From assembly GCF_049243985.1 (NCBI RefSeq), contig NC_135377.1, positions 31,139,255 through 31,203,254 of the forward strand: 64,000 bases of DNA, in the 5' to 3' direction. The notes beneath the pieces are model-generated. The model was not told the origin of the DNA, did no database searches, and was given only the letters and a program-made list of their open reading frames with translations. The position numbers and the translations under genes are program-made. Below are positions 31,011-41,945 of this stretch, in pieces. Position 1 is the first letter of the stretch. Each line of letters opens with the position of its first letter. The stretch comes from Paroedura picta. Taxonomy: Eukaryota; Chordata; Lepidosauria; Squamata; Gekkonidae.

Positions 31011-34000
31011 AAAAACATTTCCCATGTTTATGACATGTAATTTTTGCATCTAATCTCCACCGCATTCAAAGGCTCCCAGGGACTGCAACTTCCATGGTGC
31101 ACTACAAGCCTACAATCTTGATCTCTGCTGTGCCAGTGGGAGAGACTGTTATTCTGGCATAGTTGAATAAAGGAGCTAAAAGTTAGGTAAGTGGGAAATT
31201 AACATCATTCATTCAGAGCAGCTTGCTTCAGATCCGCCTATCAACATCCCACAGACTTACCTGTTGAGATATGGAACCCAGAAAAGTAGTAAGCATTACA
31301 TAGACTCTGCCCAGATGCAATCAGGTGCTTAGTTGACATGCTGGTTCCTGCCCCACTGGGGGGGGGGGAGGTCAGGCTCAAGAGGATGCCCTACTCCTAG
31401 TGTGGCTGCCTAAAGTGTACAAAAGCAATGGAGCGTCTACGTGACAGGTTTCATTGCAGATTGTTTGCCCCTGTCCTCCAGCGACTCTTTCCCAGTCCAC
31501 TGAGGCTTCCTTCATTTTTTTTTTATCATCAAGGTAATTGAATGTCATTGAATTAAAATAACATTATAGCAATAAGCAGAACATCCAGCTTCTTCTGCTT
31601 TTTAAGTCAAAATGAATGATGGGGGTTCAGAGTACCTGCTACACATGTTGTTAGAATGTCATATTAACATAATGAAATACAATTTGTGATTTTTAAAAAA
31701 ACCCAAACCCTTCATTGTTGTGGAGAGGAAATGACCACTGGAGGGAGAGTGTCGGGGGAAATGGCTGCCATGTGGAAGGAGAGATCTGTACTTTCCCATC
31801 CACAGGGCAGTCTTTCCCAAAACTCCTCAGCAAAGCAGGTAGCAAAAGAACAAATAATCCCATGGGGGAACCCTGGAAAGTACCCAATTGCACCACTGTG
31901 TTGTCAGGAAGCAAGGAGGGGGGAGGACTTCCCAAGGACACTTCCCTGGGCAGATAACCTGTGTGGAAAAGCCTTATTCTTAAAACATACAGATATTCAG
32001 AATCTATAAATTGCCTTAGCAGGTGCTTAACGCTATTGAGTGCCAGCAAGAGCAGGACACGTACTTAAAAGTATGCATTGAGTTTTTCTAGTGCATTCAG
32101 TGAAAAAAAAGGGGACAATTAAATTTTTAATCTACTACCGTTGTATGTTTATTCATGGAAGTATTACTAAACTACAGTCTTGGGCAAAATGATAAACTGA
32201 GAGCTTCCTTTGCCTCTACATTTTTCTGAGTATTCTTTCAGTTTCGACACAAACTTTAAAAGGGGACAAAACATGCATTGTTCTAAGTTTTGAAAATACT
32301 TCCAAAAGACACAGAGAGAAAAGCGTAGGGCTTTTTGGCAGCTGAAAAACAGCAGAGTTTCAGTTCAAACAAAATTATTGTTTCTGGTATTGGCCCAAAG
32401 GCTTAAATAGTTTGTCAAAAAAGAAACGAAAAGAAAAAGCAACATACTTTGGCATGCCTCAATGATAGCAGAACAGCAGCTTTTATCACTCAGCCGGCCG
32501 GCTCTCTTTCCGTAGCCTTGTCTGTCCTTTCTCTCACACCACAAGAGGGCGCCTTCCTCAGCACCTCAGCCACCCAACAGAATTGGCCTTGGCTGAAAAG
32601 CTATAGGAAAAGTGAATCTTTCCAGCGTGGCTTTTACATAAAACTTATTTTTTACAGGTATAATTCTAGTGGTTTTGCTGCTCCAAGCAAGGTACACCCG
32701 TCCCCTTTACCATCTACCGCCATGATGCCCCAGGCTTTTGACTTGGACAACCAGAGCCCTGCAGTGCATTGGTGCCCTCTGTTCATACTGTCACCCCAAA
32801 GCAGTCACTTGGTCTGAGAATGGTCCTGATTTTTTTTTTACCCCAAAGCAGCAACGCCCCCTCCCCCCATCATGCACATACTCATAAATCCTTTCAGCAC
32901 AGAACCCCCGCCTTTCCCTAACAGAAAAAGTCATCTCGGGCTCCTGCCACATTTCAGGGGCCTTTTGGATGGCTCTCACTGTTAGAGTTTCAATGAGAAT
33001 TTAAATCCTGTATCTCATAAAAACATAACATAAAAACTTAACTAAAACGTGTCTCTCTTTTTACAGTTGCAGAACAGTACCTGTAAAATAACAATAAGCA
33101 TAATGTTAATACACAGAAAGTAAAGGACAAGCAATATAAAATTTACACTCATTTTGTTTTTTTAAAACACATCTCATAATTTGAGATCCCTTCCATAATA
33201 TCTCTTGCCACAAATGGTTTGAATTCCAGCATGGGAAAGTGCAGTCATTGCTACAGATTTCTGATAACACTATCCTGGGTTAATTGAAGAGAGTCATATT
33301 TCCTATGTTTATCTCTCCACTACGTATTCTGAGCCTATTGTTACTGTGAGAAACCATCATTTCCAGTCCTATACAATACTGGTCATACTTAAAATAAATT
33401 CTTGCACTAAACCATAAATCTAAAACATGTTGTTGTTTTGTATTTTCAGACATTTTGGCCTGTGCTTGCAAGCATACGGTCTGCCATTCACTTTCCTTTC
33501 TTGATTCAGGCATGCATTTCCACATTCAAAATACACGTGTTCCACTTTAAAGATGAAGTATGTGCATGTGTAAAATATTTATTTTTGCATTTATTTAACA
33601 CAGTAGAAAAGGAATACAAATAAACCCAGAGCCTCCTAACCATTCTATGTTTCCATAGTTTTTAAGGAGAAGGTAATCAAATACTGAAACTTTTTGTAGC
33701 TGATAAACAGTGCCTGCTATCTGCAGATTGGGAAATTTCTGGCGATTTGTGGGCACAGCCTGAAAGGAGAGGGCTAGCGGAAGGAAATAGGGTTGCCAGG
33801 ACACAACTGGCATCACCCCAAGAGGAGTTAGGAGGTTGGTATTGGTGAACCAGCATCATGATGTTGCACTGTTGTCATGAATATGAGAAGCGATATAATG
33901 GGCCACTCTAGGATTTTAAAAATATCTATGGTAATCCTATAAAGTTTTTGACATTCTTGAGCATCCCATGATGTTACTTGTATATTTCACAAACAGCTAA

Positions 34001-34059
34001 GAAAGTCCGCTGGCTGGGCTGGTATGCCTTAGATGGGCTGCTAGAACTCTTGACAGTGT
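31011..34059. other. Mostly unique DNA with a family A scrap
   Basis: No gene. A poly(G) run sits at 31358-31368. 33718-33800 contains 'gattgggaaatttctggcga' and 'agggttgccagg', a degraded minus MITE family A piece. Frames at 31686-32009, 31693-32049 and 32449-32817 lack recognisable domains. Confidence 0.5.
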
Positions 34060-34625
34060 CAATTAACACCACTGGGACTGACTGTGACTCTGGATACCTC
34101 CTTGTCTATGGAGGTCTTGGTTACAAATGTGTACCTGACTTTCTATCATCTCTACCAGGTGTGACATTTAGCACCCTATCTATCAATGCCTGACCTAGCC
34201 ACTGTGATCCATGCAATGGTCGCCTCCAAACTAGATTAGTGCAACTCAATCTACGCAGAGCTAACCTTGAAGCTGCTCTGGAAACTTAAACTCTCCAGAA
34301 TGTGGCCTTATGGGGAGGCCAAGGAGGGCACATGTATGATCTGAGCTCTCCCAGTTGCACTGACACCAGAATGGAGACCAGATCAGATTCAAGGTTCTGG
34401 CCATGACCTTTAAAGTCCTAAATGCTCTGGAGCCATTTAACGCCATAAATGCGCTGGTGCCATCATACCTGCAGGTATGTCCACAAAATCTGCTTAGGGT
34501 CCCTGGCACCATGGAGACCAGACTAGCCTTGACCAAAACTAGAGCCTTTTCGGGCCCTGGCTATGGCCTGGTGGAACACTCATCCAAAGGAGAACAGAGC
34601 CCTATGTGACCTTTAACAATTCTTC
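34060..34625 (+). mobile_element. L2-like LINE, C-terminal ORF2 relic
   Basis: 'gacctagccactgtgatcca' then 'tgcaatggtcgcctccaaac' gives the DLATVIHAMVASKLD block of L2; then 'agattcaaggttctggccat' (FKVL) and, in the ORF, LVPSYLQVCPQNLLRVPGT, LALTKTRAFS and WNTH-like remnants, following the L2 order 'YLRD ... RTRAFSVAAP'. It is decayed in several places, and no 3' UTR is seen. Confidence 0.85.
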
Positions 34626-34882
34626 AGGGCTTGTAAAACAGAGCTGCTCCACTGGGCCTATGGTTGAAATCTATAACATCACTGAATTGAACTGGCCTTC
34701 CTATCAAGGCGCCAACTGCACATCATCTAGGGCCAATAAGGCTCCTCTGCCATTTTCTCCAGTGGAACAATTCTCTGTAGCTTGTAGATCAGCAGTTATA
34801 ATTGACAACACTATCATTCACCCTTACAACTAGTAGCTTGCCATACTTAGACACTTTTGTGAATTAGAGCAAGGTGACTATT

Positions 34883-35192
34883 AAGGTAGGGCTACCAACC
34901 TCCAGATTGGGCCTTGAGGGCCCCCATCTCTGAAGATAAGTCAGGAGAACTAATATGTTTCTGTACACTGCACTTAGCTGGCTCACCAGGAGGGCGGTAT
35001 AAAAATCAAATTAAGATCTCCCAGAATCACAAACAATCTTCAGACTAAGAGATCAAGTCTCTTGGAGAAAATGCCAGTTTTAGAGGGCAGTGGTATACCA
35101 TAGATTTTAGGTTAAATCCTTTTCTAAATTTCCTCTTCCATAGGCACAGCACTAGCTCCACAGAGATTTCTAGCTGGAGTTGGCATCTCTAG
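34883..35192 (+). mobile_element. MITE family A, near complete with an inserted LINE tail
   Basis: Left end 'tagggctaccaacctccaga' then 'ttgggccttgagggccccca'; the middle has a foreign 34960-35005 segment ('gctcaccaggagggcggtat', an L2-like tail), then 'ttggagaaaatgccagtttt', 'gagggcagtggtataccata', and the right end 'agctggagttggcatctcta'. Confidence 0.75.
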
Positions 35193-35659
35193 GCTAAAGT
35201 TGTCATTTCCACCTTGTTTCTTTCCTAAATTATCTGAAGCTGTCTTTTTTAGTGATACTGTTTTAACTTCCTTAAAAGCAACTGTTAGGACTAGCAGTAG
35301 AGTTGTTAAGTAAAGCAGGGGAGGGGGATAGGAGGGGATAGGATGGTGTCATCTGCTGAATGCTCCCCTGAAAACAGGAATAGAGTTGTTCTATCATCCC
35401 TGCTCCAAAGCCTATAAATGCCCCACATGATTGAGCTCAAGCCCCTATCTCTGGAGACCAATGAGGAGAACTAAGTCTTGTAGTAAGCAGCTTCAGTGAA
35501 CACAATTCTGCTAACTAGGTTTCGGTACTCTGTACTCTGCATGCTATACTGATGTTTTGGAATTGAGCTTCTTTTTTGTTTCACCCTCTCCTGGCCTAGT
35601 ACTGCCATATCCTCTTTTTACTGTTATTCTCTGTGATTTCAGTGCAAATGTCCAATGGC
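35193..35659. other. Unclassified DNA
   Basis: No gene recognised. 35440-35500 has a vague family A likeness ('ctctggagaccaatgaggag'). Confidence 0.4.
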
Positions 35660-35735
35660 TGAAAATGTTTTAAAAATGGTTTATGCTTTTAGAATTGCTG
35701 TGAGCCATTTGCGAAATTGAAAGGCAGCATAATAA
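35660..35735 (+). mobile_element. L2-like LINE 3' tail
   Basis: 'aatgttttaaaaatggttta' followed by 'ttgctgtgagccatttgcga' and 'ggcagcataataattc', the usual L2 3' end layout. Confidence 0.65.
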
Positions 35736-35803
35736 TTCACTAGCTAAATATCTGCCCCAATAATGTATAGAATGAGGCGTGTTATAAGAACAAAAAAGTA
35801 TAC

Positions 35804-36136
35804 TAGGGTTACCATCTCTGGGTTTGGAAGTACTTGGAGATTTAGAGCAGAATGTGGGCAGGATAGAATTGGGAAGGGGAGCTGGTATGAAATGCCATAC
35901 AGTTTCAAGTTCCCCATGGACACCAGTGGGATGAGAAGGATGTTAGCTCCAACAATAGGACACTCCTGGAGATTTGGAGAGTGAAGCCTGAGGAGGACAA
36001 GGACTTCCGTTTGGTAGAAAGTCATAGTCCACCCTCCAAAACATCCATTTTCTCCAGGACAACTGTTCTTTGTAGTTTGGAGATGGACTATAATTCCAGG
36101 GGATTCCTGGGTCCCATCTAGAGAGTGGCAACCCTA
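35804..36136 (-). mobile_element. MITE family A, complete minus copy
   Basis: Left end 'tagggttaccatctctgggt' and right end 'agagagtggcaaccctа'-type terminus (tggcaaccсta pattern) are inverted repeats. Internal order is reversed relative to plus copies: 'acttggagatttagagcaga', 'tccaccctccaaaacatcca', 'ttttctccaggacaactgtt', 'gtttggagatggactataat'. Flanking octamers do not match, so it is old or was rearranged. Confidence 0.85.
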
Positions 36137-36138
36137 GG

Positions 36139-36232
36139 CTGCCATTTTATCCTGGGGAATGGATCTCTCTAGTCAGGAGATCAGTAGTAATTCTGTGAGA
36201 AGCCCAGGCCTGCTAGGAGTTGGTAACCCTCT
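36139..36232 (-). mobile_element. MITE family A, second minus fragment
   Basis: 'ctgccattttatcctgggga', 'atggatctctctagtcagga' and 'gatcagtagtaattctgtga', ending 'agttggtaaccct'. It is a truncated copy directly abutting the complete one. Confidence 0.75.
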
Positions 36233-37654
36233 TTATACACACCAGAGCCTCTCTGTGGCCTCCCTTCTGATCTCCCCCCCCCCCCAGATGGGTTTTGATA
36301 CTGAAAGACACCCTGGTTAGGGGGCAGCACCTGGCAAGGTAAGTTCACTTTCCATTTTAAAATCTATTCCCTGATTTGTACATGATTGAAGTAAATTCTG
36401 TTTAATTTTTAGATCACTCAATATGAAAAAAACTTCCTTAATATACAATCATTGTGATTATATCAGGACCTAACCAGATTCTCCTTGGACCACCCAAAAA
36501 TGTTATGCTGGAGGTCATGAGACCTGAATAGACAAAAGCCAACTGGGATGTCTGCTGTAGTAAAGCAGTGACCTCAGTAAGATTAAGGGGGGAAACTGGT
36601 AGGCTCCACCCCTTTAGTGGCTCTTGATATAATAAGAACTGTGATATATTAAAACAAAGCTTTCTCACAACTTAGGAAATACAAATAATTATTATTGGAT
36701 GAGGAATCTGTGTAAGCTAAAAATAGTAGTTTTGTTTAAAGATGAAATATGACAGCTTTCATAGCAAGGAACAGCCTAAAAATCTAGAATGATAATTAGT
36801 GCAAACTGATGGAGATATAGCCAAAAATTATTTGTATCCATTAAGCATCAGATTATTTAATTCACACTTGAAGAGAAAAATCAGTGCAACTCATACATCA
36901 GGTGTTAAACATTTCCACAAAACAATAAGACATCAGTCTAGTCAATGCAATTCACTGAGATGGTCCCTAATAAAGTGTTTTAAATTCCACCTGAAAAATA
37001 AGTTCACATGACATCTCATGAGTCAAATGATATCTAATCAGATTTCTTGTAAAGTTCTTAGGCAATGACCAAATATTGAAGTGTGTGCTGATGAGCTGTA
37101 TGCCATCATTTGTCAAAAAATAAATCTCATTGAAGTAACAATGTGAGGCTTTCAGCATTTAGTACTAAAGAATTTATTAGCTCAAGAAAGGCCAATTGCA
37201 AGCCACAGAAAGTTTTTCAACTTGCCAAGTAGTACTGCCAGCAAGGATATCTCCCAAATAGGGTAGCAGGTTTAGAAAAAGGAGAATTAAGCGAGATTCA
37301 GTGGAAAAACTGAAAATTCTACTGGGAAATTCAAGAAAGGACCTTGTCTGGTGGTTTATGTGTGTCTACATGCATGACAGCTTCACAAAATCTATGCTGT
37401 ATAGAGATCTGTTAGGCCTGAGAAACTTCAGTGATTTTTTTTAACTTGCTATAAAGAACAAAAGGCCTGATGACAAACCCACATAAGTTCTTGAGGCACC
37501 TTAAACAAAGTGGGCGATTACTGTCTGTTCAGATGATCCTGGCTGATAACAATATAAAAATAAACAGACCTGTATAAGAGTATTAGTGAGAAAAATATCA
37601 TAATGAGGATATTATTATTTGCTATGATGACATTTGGTTAAAGCCTTTAGTCCT
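36233..37654. other. Mostly unique AT-rich DNA
   Basis: No gene; a poly(C) run at about 36273-36285. No repeat family recognised. Confidence 0.5.
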
Positions 37655-37768
37655 GCTTGGGTCCATATTTGGCAGAGGCAGGCTGTAATGAAAATCCCTT
37701 TGAGCACTGTAATCCACCTTGAGCTCCACCTGGAAAAATGGCAGCTAACAAATATGTTAAATAAATAA
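37655..37768 (+). mobile_element. L2-like LINE 3' tail
   Basis: 'gagcactgtaatccaccttg', 'agctccacctggaaaaatgg' and 'cagctaacaaatatgttaaa', ending in TAAA repeats, an L2-type 3' end. Confidence 0.75.
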
Positions 37769-39039
37769 ATACTATATGGCTTCCTACTCAACCCAGGTTC
37801 CCTGCTTTCTGGAAGTGAATGGCAGGGGTATCATAACCCCAGTAAAAGGGCTGTGGAAAGAAAACACAGAAGAGTGGGCTTTTCCATGCTCCAAAATCAA
37901 TGAACAGATAAGTTTTTTGCACTCTGAACTATTATGCATGGGCAGGAAAGGGCAGGCTGGCACCTGCACGAAAACAAGACTAATCCTTGCTTATGCATGA
38001 TGTCTGCACCGTCCAGGCTCCCTCCCGGCCTTGGCCTGCTTTAGGGCCTCTGATGGCCCACAGCAAGGGGTACTAAATGCCCTGTTTGGTTTCGCAGAGC
38101 TGTGGAACTGGATGGGGCATTTCTACACCACCCATGATGGCAGGATAGTGGCATGCTGCTATCCCACCACCCTGAAGTGGGACCCCTGTGCTCCCTTTGG
38201 AGATTCCTATTCTTTGGGATTTTGTTTCTGGCTGGGTGAATTTCTGAGATGCTGAACATGGTCCCTGGAGCCCAAAAATAACTTTTGTGTTACTGTTAAT
38301 GGTTGGCTTAAAAACAAGGTGCTCAGATCCCTGTATGATTGGGAGAAAGCTGCCCAATCAGCCCCCCCCACACACACACACACACTCGGCTTTCCCAGCT
38401 CATTTCCCACCTCCAGAAAACAGGCTGTGTTTTGCCTGCCTGATTGCAAAAAGACCAATGACACTTGACACAAGATATTATTTTACCTTTGACAATGTAG
38501 GTTTGGGGGTCGCACTGCAATGTGGACCGCACCATTTTAAGAAAATTACTTGGAGCAGGAAATGGAGAGGGGAGGGTGGTTGCAAAGGCGAGACAATGCT
38601 ATCAAGACTATCATTCATTTCCTCCTCCATATGGTCTTATTCCTGGTTGTTCATTGTTGTTGTTGTTTTTACCAATGAGACACGTGATTTAAGGATGTAA
38701 ATCCAGTTTTGATGATTCCTGAAATCACAAGTTTAAAATGGCCAGAACTCAACCCAGCTACTGGACAACCTCGGGATGCACACAAAGTCATTTGGAGGGG
38801 CTCTAAAACCCACGAACATTTGAAGGCTGTCCAGGAACAGATTCCTCATGCAGAAATGGTCCATGATTCTTGAATCCAGCTCTGACTTGTTGGAGGGAAA
38901 ACCCAGATTTTGGAAAACAAAAAGTTACTACAACTGAATGTTACAAGCAATCATAACATCATGCCAGTTGTAAAGGCCAGTTAAACATTCACTGTAATAC
39001 AGATTCACACAGCAAAGGGAAAATTAATTTATTATTATT
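37769..39039. other. Unclassified DNA
   Basis: 37776-38360 is GC-richer with short frames on both strands, none with a known domain. A short (CA)n tract lies at about 38369-38386. No gene supported. Confidence 0.45.
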
Positions 39040-39258
39040 TATTAGATTTTTAGACTACCCTTTACTTCATTTGTATCCTTTTCTCCCAATGAAATCTCAA
39101 ATCAGCTTATCTCATTCTTCTATCCTACATTTTATCTTCATGCCAACCTTGCAAGGTAGGTTAGACTGAGGGGATGTGACTGGCTAAGGTGACTTGGAGA
39201 AGACTAGGGATTCATACCTGATTATCTCATATCTTGGTCCACCACACCACACTGGCTA
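39040..39258 (-). mobile_element. MIR/CORE-like SINE, strongly diverged
   Basis: 'caaatcagcttatctcattc', 'accttgcaaggtaggttaga', 'ctgaggggatgtgactggct', 'aaggtgacttggagaagact' and the end 'ccaccacaccacactggcta' reproduce the complemented SINE order with many substitutions. Probably an older subfamily than the 54.1-kb copy. Confidence 0.7.
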
Positions 39259-41247
39259 GAACAAAAGGAACAATTGAGCCGCGAACCATGATGTTCTTTA
39301 AGAAGGCATTATCTGGAACAAAAATGATACAGATCTCCTGAAAGACCACTGACCAGGTTAGGTAATAGGATTTATTTTAATAGTGAAGTTTATGTGTGGG
39401 GAGGAAGTCTAATTTAAGTTCCATCTCCCTGCTATGCTTCCTTATGAGCAGTGTGCAGCATATACTATTATATATGCATACAACTGCATTAAAGACTGCC
39501 CTTCAAATTAGCAAACGTTCTAACCTGGTAAAAAGTGCATGCAGAGTCAGAAAAGGTTAAGAAAACAATCACAAGCAGAAAAATATCTTAAAAACCACCA
39601 CAAACCCCAAGTGAATGTAAATGGTAAGTACCATTGGGCTTACTTCAGAGTAAACACATTTAGGATTGGGAGGGTGCAAGTCTGACTGTGAGAGCATGGC
39701 TTTTCTTTCTCCAAGAGTGCATCGGCTGCCCCAGTGCTATCCCTTGCCTTGCATCTTGAAAGGCTGAATGTTCTGATTTAGAATTTCAGAAGGCTTTCCC
39801 ATGTCAGTGACAATCTTAATAGAGTCCAATTAGTTCCACAAGGCACTTTCTGATGCTCAGGCCTCTGGCTTGATTGCGGTGACTGCTGGGTATTTCCTGT
39901 GTTTAAACCCACATATGGATCGAGTCAAGCAGTGGCAGAGAGACTACTGTTTTCCCTTCACTACATCTTCATTTCTTTTTCACAGGCTAAGCCTCTCTTG
40001 TTTTTCCTGGCTCTGTTGTGAAAATACTGACCAGAGTTTTGGCTCGTGGTGTGGGGACACTTGGCCAAAACAATCCTCTGAAAACCAGTGTGGCAAAATG
40101 TATTTTAATCTATACATTCACCACTCAGCCATGTGAATAACCACACCCACTGACCCATTTCGTGGTTTTAAAACAACATGATTTTGCCCCCAGAACTGTT
40201 TGATTTATTTGACAAGGTTTGTAGGCTTGGTCTATCAGCACTGAAAACATTCTGAGGCTCAGTTTCTGGCATGGCCTGTGTAGCTAGATCAAGCATGAGC
40301 TGGCTCTAATCATCTTCTGCCTCTATTAAACTAGACAAGGTGGATGCATTGTGCCTTCATCGAGACTTCTTCAAATAAACCATCAGCTCCATAAAATAAA
40401 CAGATGGTACTTTGAAACCGATTTCTCCAAAACAATAATAATACAGAATGAGGACATCTGATGATTCCCTTTCAGTATCCTTCTTTAAGAAGGGGGGAGG
40501 GGATCCCATACAAATGATTAAAAGTGTGAGAAATTTAAAAATGGACCTGTCTGGTTCATTTTCCTACCAAAGCTTCTAAATATGAAATGATGTGCCTGCC
40601 CCGGTTCCTATAGAAATGCACAGCTGTGATAGATAGTACATAGGGCAGCTGTGTCTGCACAGGAAGCTGGGCTGTCCTTATAACAGTGTTGAGGTAGACC
40701 AGTCTACTGCTCCAGGGATTTTTGCTTCATATCTTTAGCAAACAGGGTTCCATTTCACCTATTCAGAACACTTTTCATGATCTCACTTTATTTTCTGTTT
40801 GCTGATTTCCACTTGAAAGAACACCAGTTCCCTTCCATTACCTACCAATTCACCCAGTGAATGTCTTGCATTGTACAGTAATCACTGTTATTCCACTGAC
40901 TCATGACGCACCATATTTACGGGACATACAGGCCAGCAGATCATCAAGGAACAATGACATCATTCTAGTGTCAGATAGCTCTAGTACAAATATTTAGGAA
41001 TGAAGCAAATTAAAAATTAAATATTTTGGTATAAATATACATGTATAAACAATGTTTGTCATAAACTGCCTTGTATTTATTTAAAATTTATATATGCCTT
41101 CTCTTCAGAGGCCTGTTCATGGTGGCTATTGTATCATCAATAGCAATGTACAATTTGGTAGCTTCACACACAGTTTTTTCATAAAATCATTTAAGTGAAA
41201 CAGGGTATTTGATTGGGTCAAGTTGTAATGGCGATTAGGGGTACTGC
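39259..41247. other. Mostly unique AT-rich DNA
   Basis: No gene recognised. 39620-39690 ('gggcttacttcagagtaaac', 'acatttaggattggg') resembles a widespread squamate interspersed repeat motif that I cannot name; weaker matches occur near 18572-18640 and 43740-43800. Confidence 0.5.
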
Positions 41248-41562
41248 AAATTTTGTGCCATGAGCCTCTTGTGGCGCAGAGTGGTAAGGCAGCGATATGC
41301 TGTCTGGAACTGTCTGCCCATGAGGTTGGGAGTTCGATCCCAGCAGCCGGCTCAAGGTCAACTCAGCCTTCCATCCTTCCGAGGTCGGTAAAATGAGTAC
41401 CCAGCTTGCTGGGGGGTAAGCGGTAATGACTGGGGAAGGCACTGGCAAACCACCCCGTATTGAGTCTGCCATGAAAACGCTAGAGGGCGTCACCCCAAGG
41501 GTCTGACATGACTCGGTGCTTGCACAGGGGATACCTTTACCTTTACCTTAAATTTTGTGCCA
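41248..41562 (+). mobile_element. Sauria-type SINE, full length, 13-bp target duplication
   Basis: Perfect flanking repeats aaattttgtgcca at 41248-41260 and 41550-41562. The element has the A-box-like 'tggcgcagagtggtaaggca', B box gttcgatcc (41332-41340), the central block, the 'caccccaagggtctgacatg' Bov-B-like tail and ACCTTT units. Best-preserved copy in the window; non-coding and RNA-polymerase-III type by its boxes. Confidence 0.95.
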
Positions 41563-41769
41563 GATGTATTCAACAGTCAAACTTAGTATGTTTGAGTGCA
41601 ATAATCAGAGGTGGTTTTTTTCTCCAAAACTGCATGATTCAAGCAGATTGACAGCCATTAATGTCACTGAGGTCTATTTAGACAAACACGGAAGGGCAGG
41701 TGTTTTTTTTTTTTAACAGCATTGATTTAGGACTGCATCCATTCACTGAGCTACCATTTCCCCTCCATC
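41563..41769. other. Short unclassified stretch
   Basis: T-run at about 41703-41714; otherwise nothing recognised. Confidence 0.5.
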
Positions 41770-41945
41770 AGAGGGCCTCCATTATTATTTTTATTTTTTA
41801 TTAGTTATATTGATATGCTGCCGATTCCAGTGCAGCTGGCTCAAGGCAGTGCACAACAAGTAAAATGTACAAATAAAACAATAAAATTCCCATTCCACGT
41901 TCCCAACCCCTTTCAATCATGACAACCCTCTGGCTGATGAACTGT
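41770..41945 (-). mobile_element. L2-like LINE 3' UTR
   Basis: 'tattagttatattgatatgc', 'tgccgattccagtgcagctg', 'gctcaaggcagtgcacaaca' and 'agtaaaatgtacaaataaaa' form the complement of an L2-type 3' end. Confidence 0.65.
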
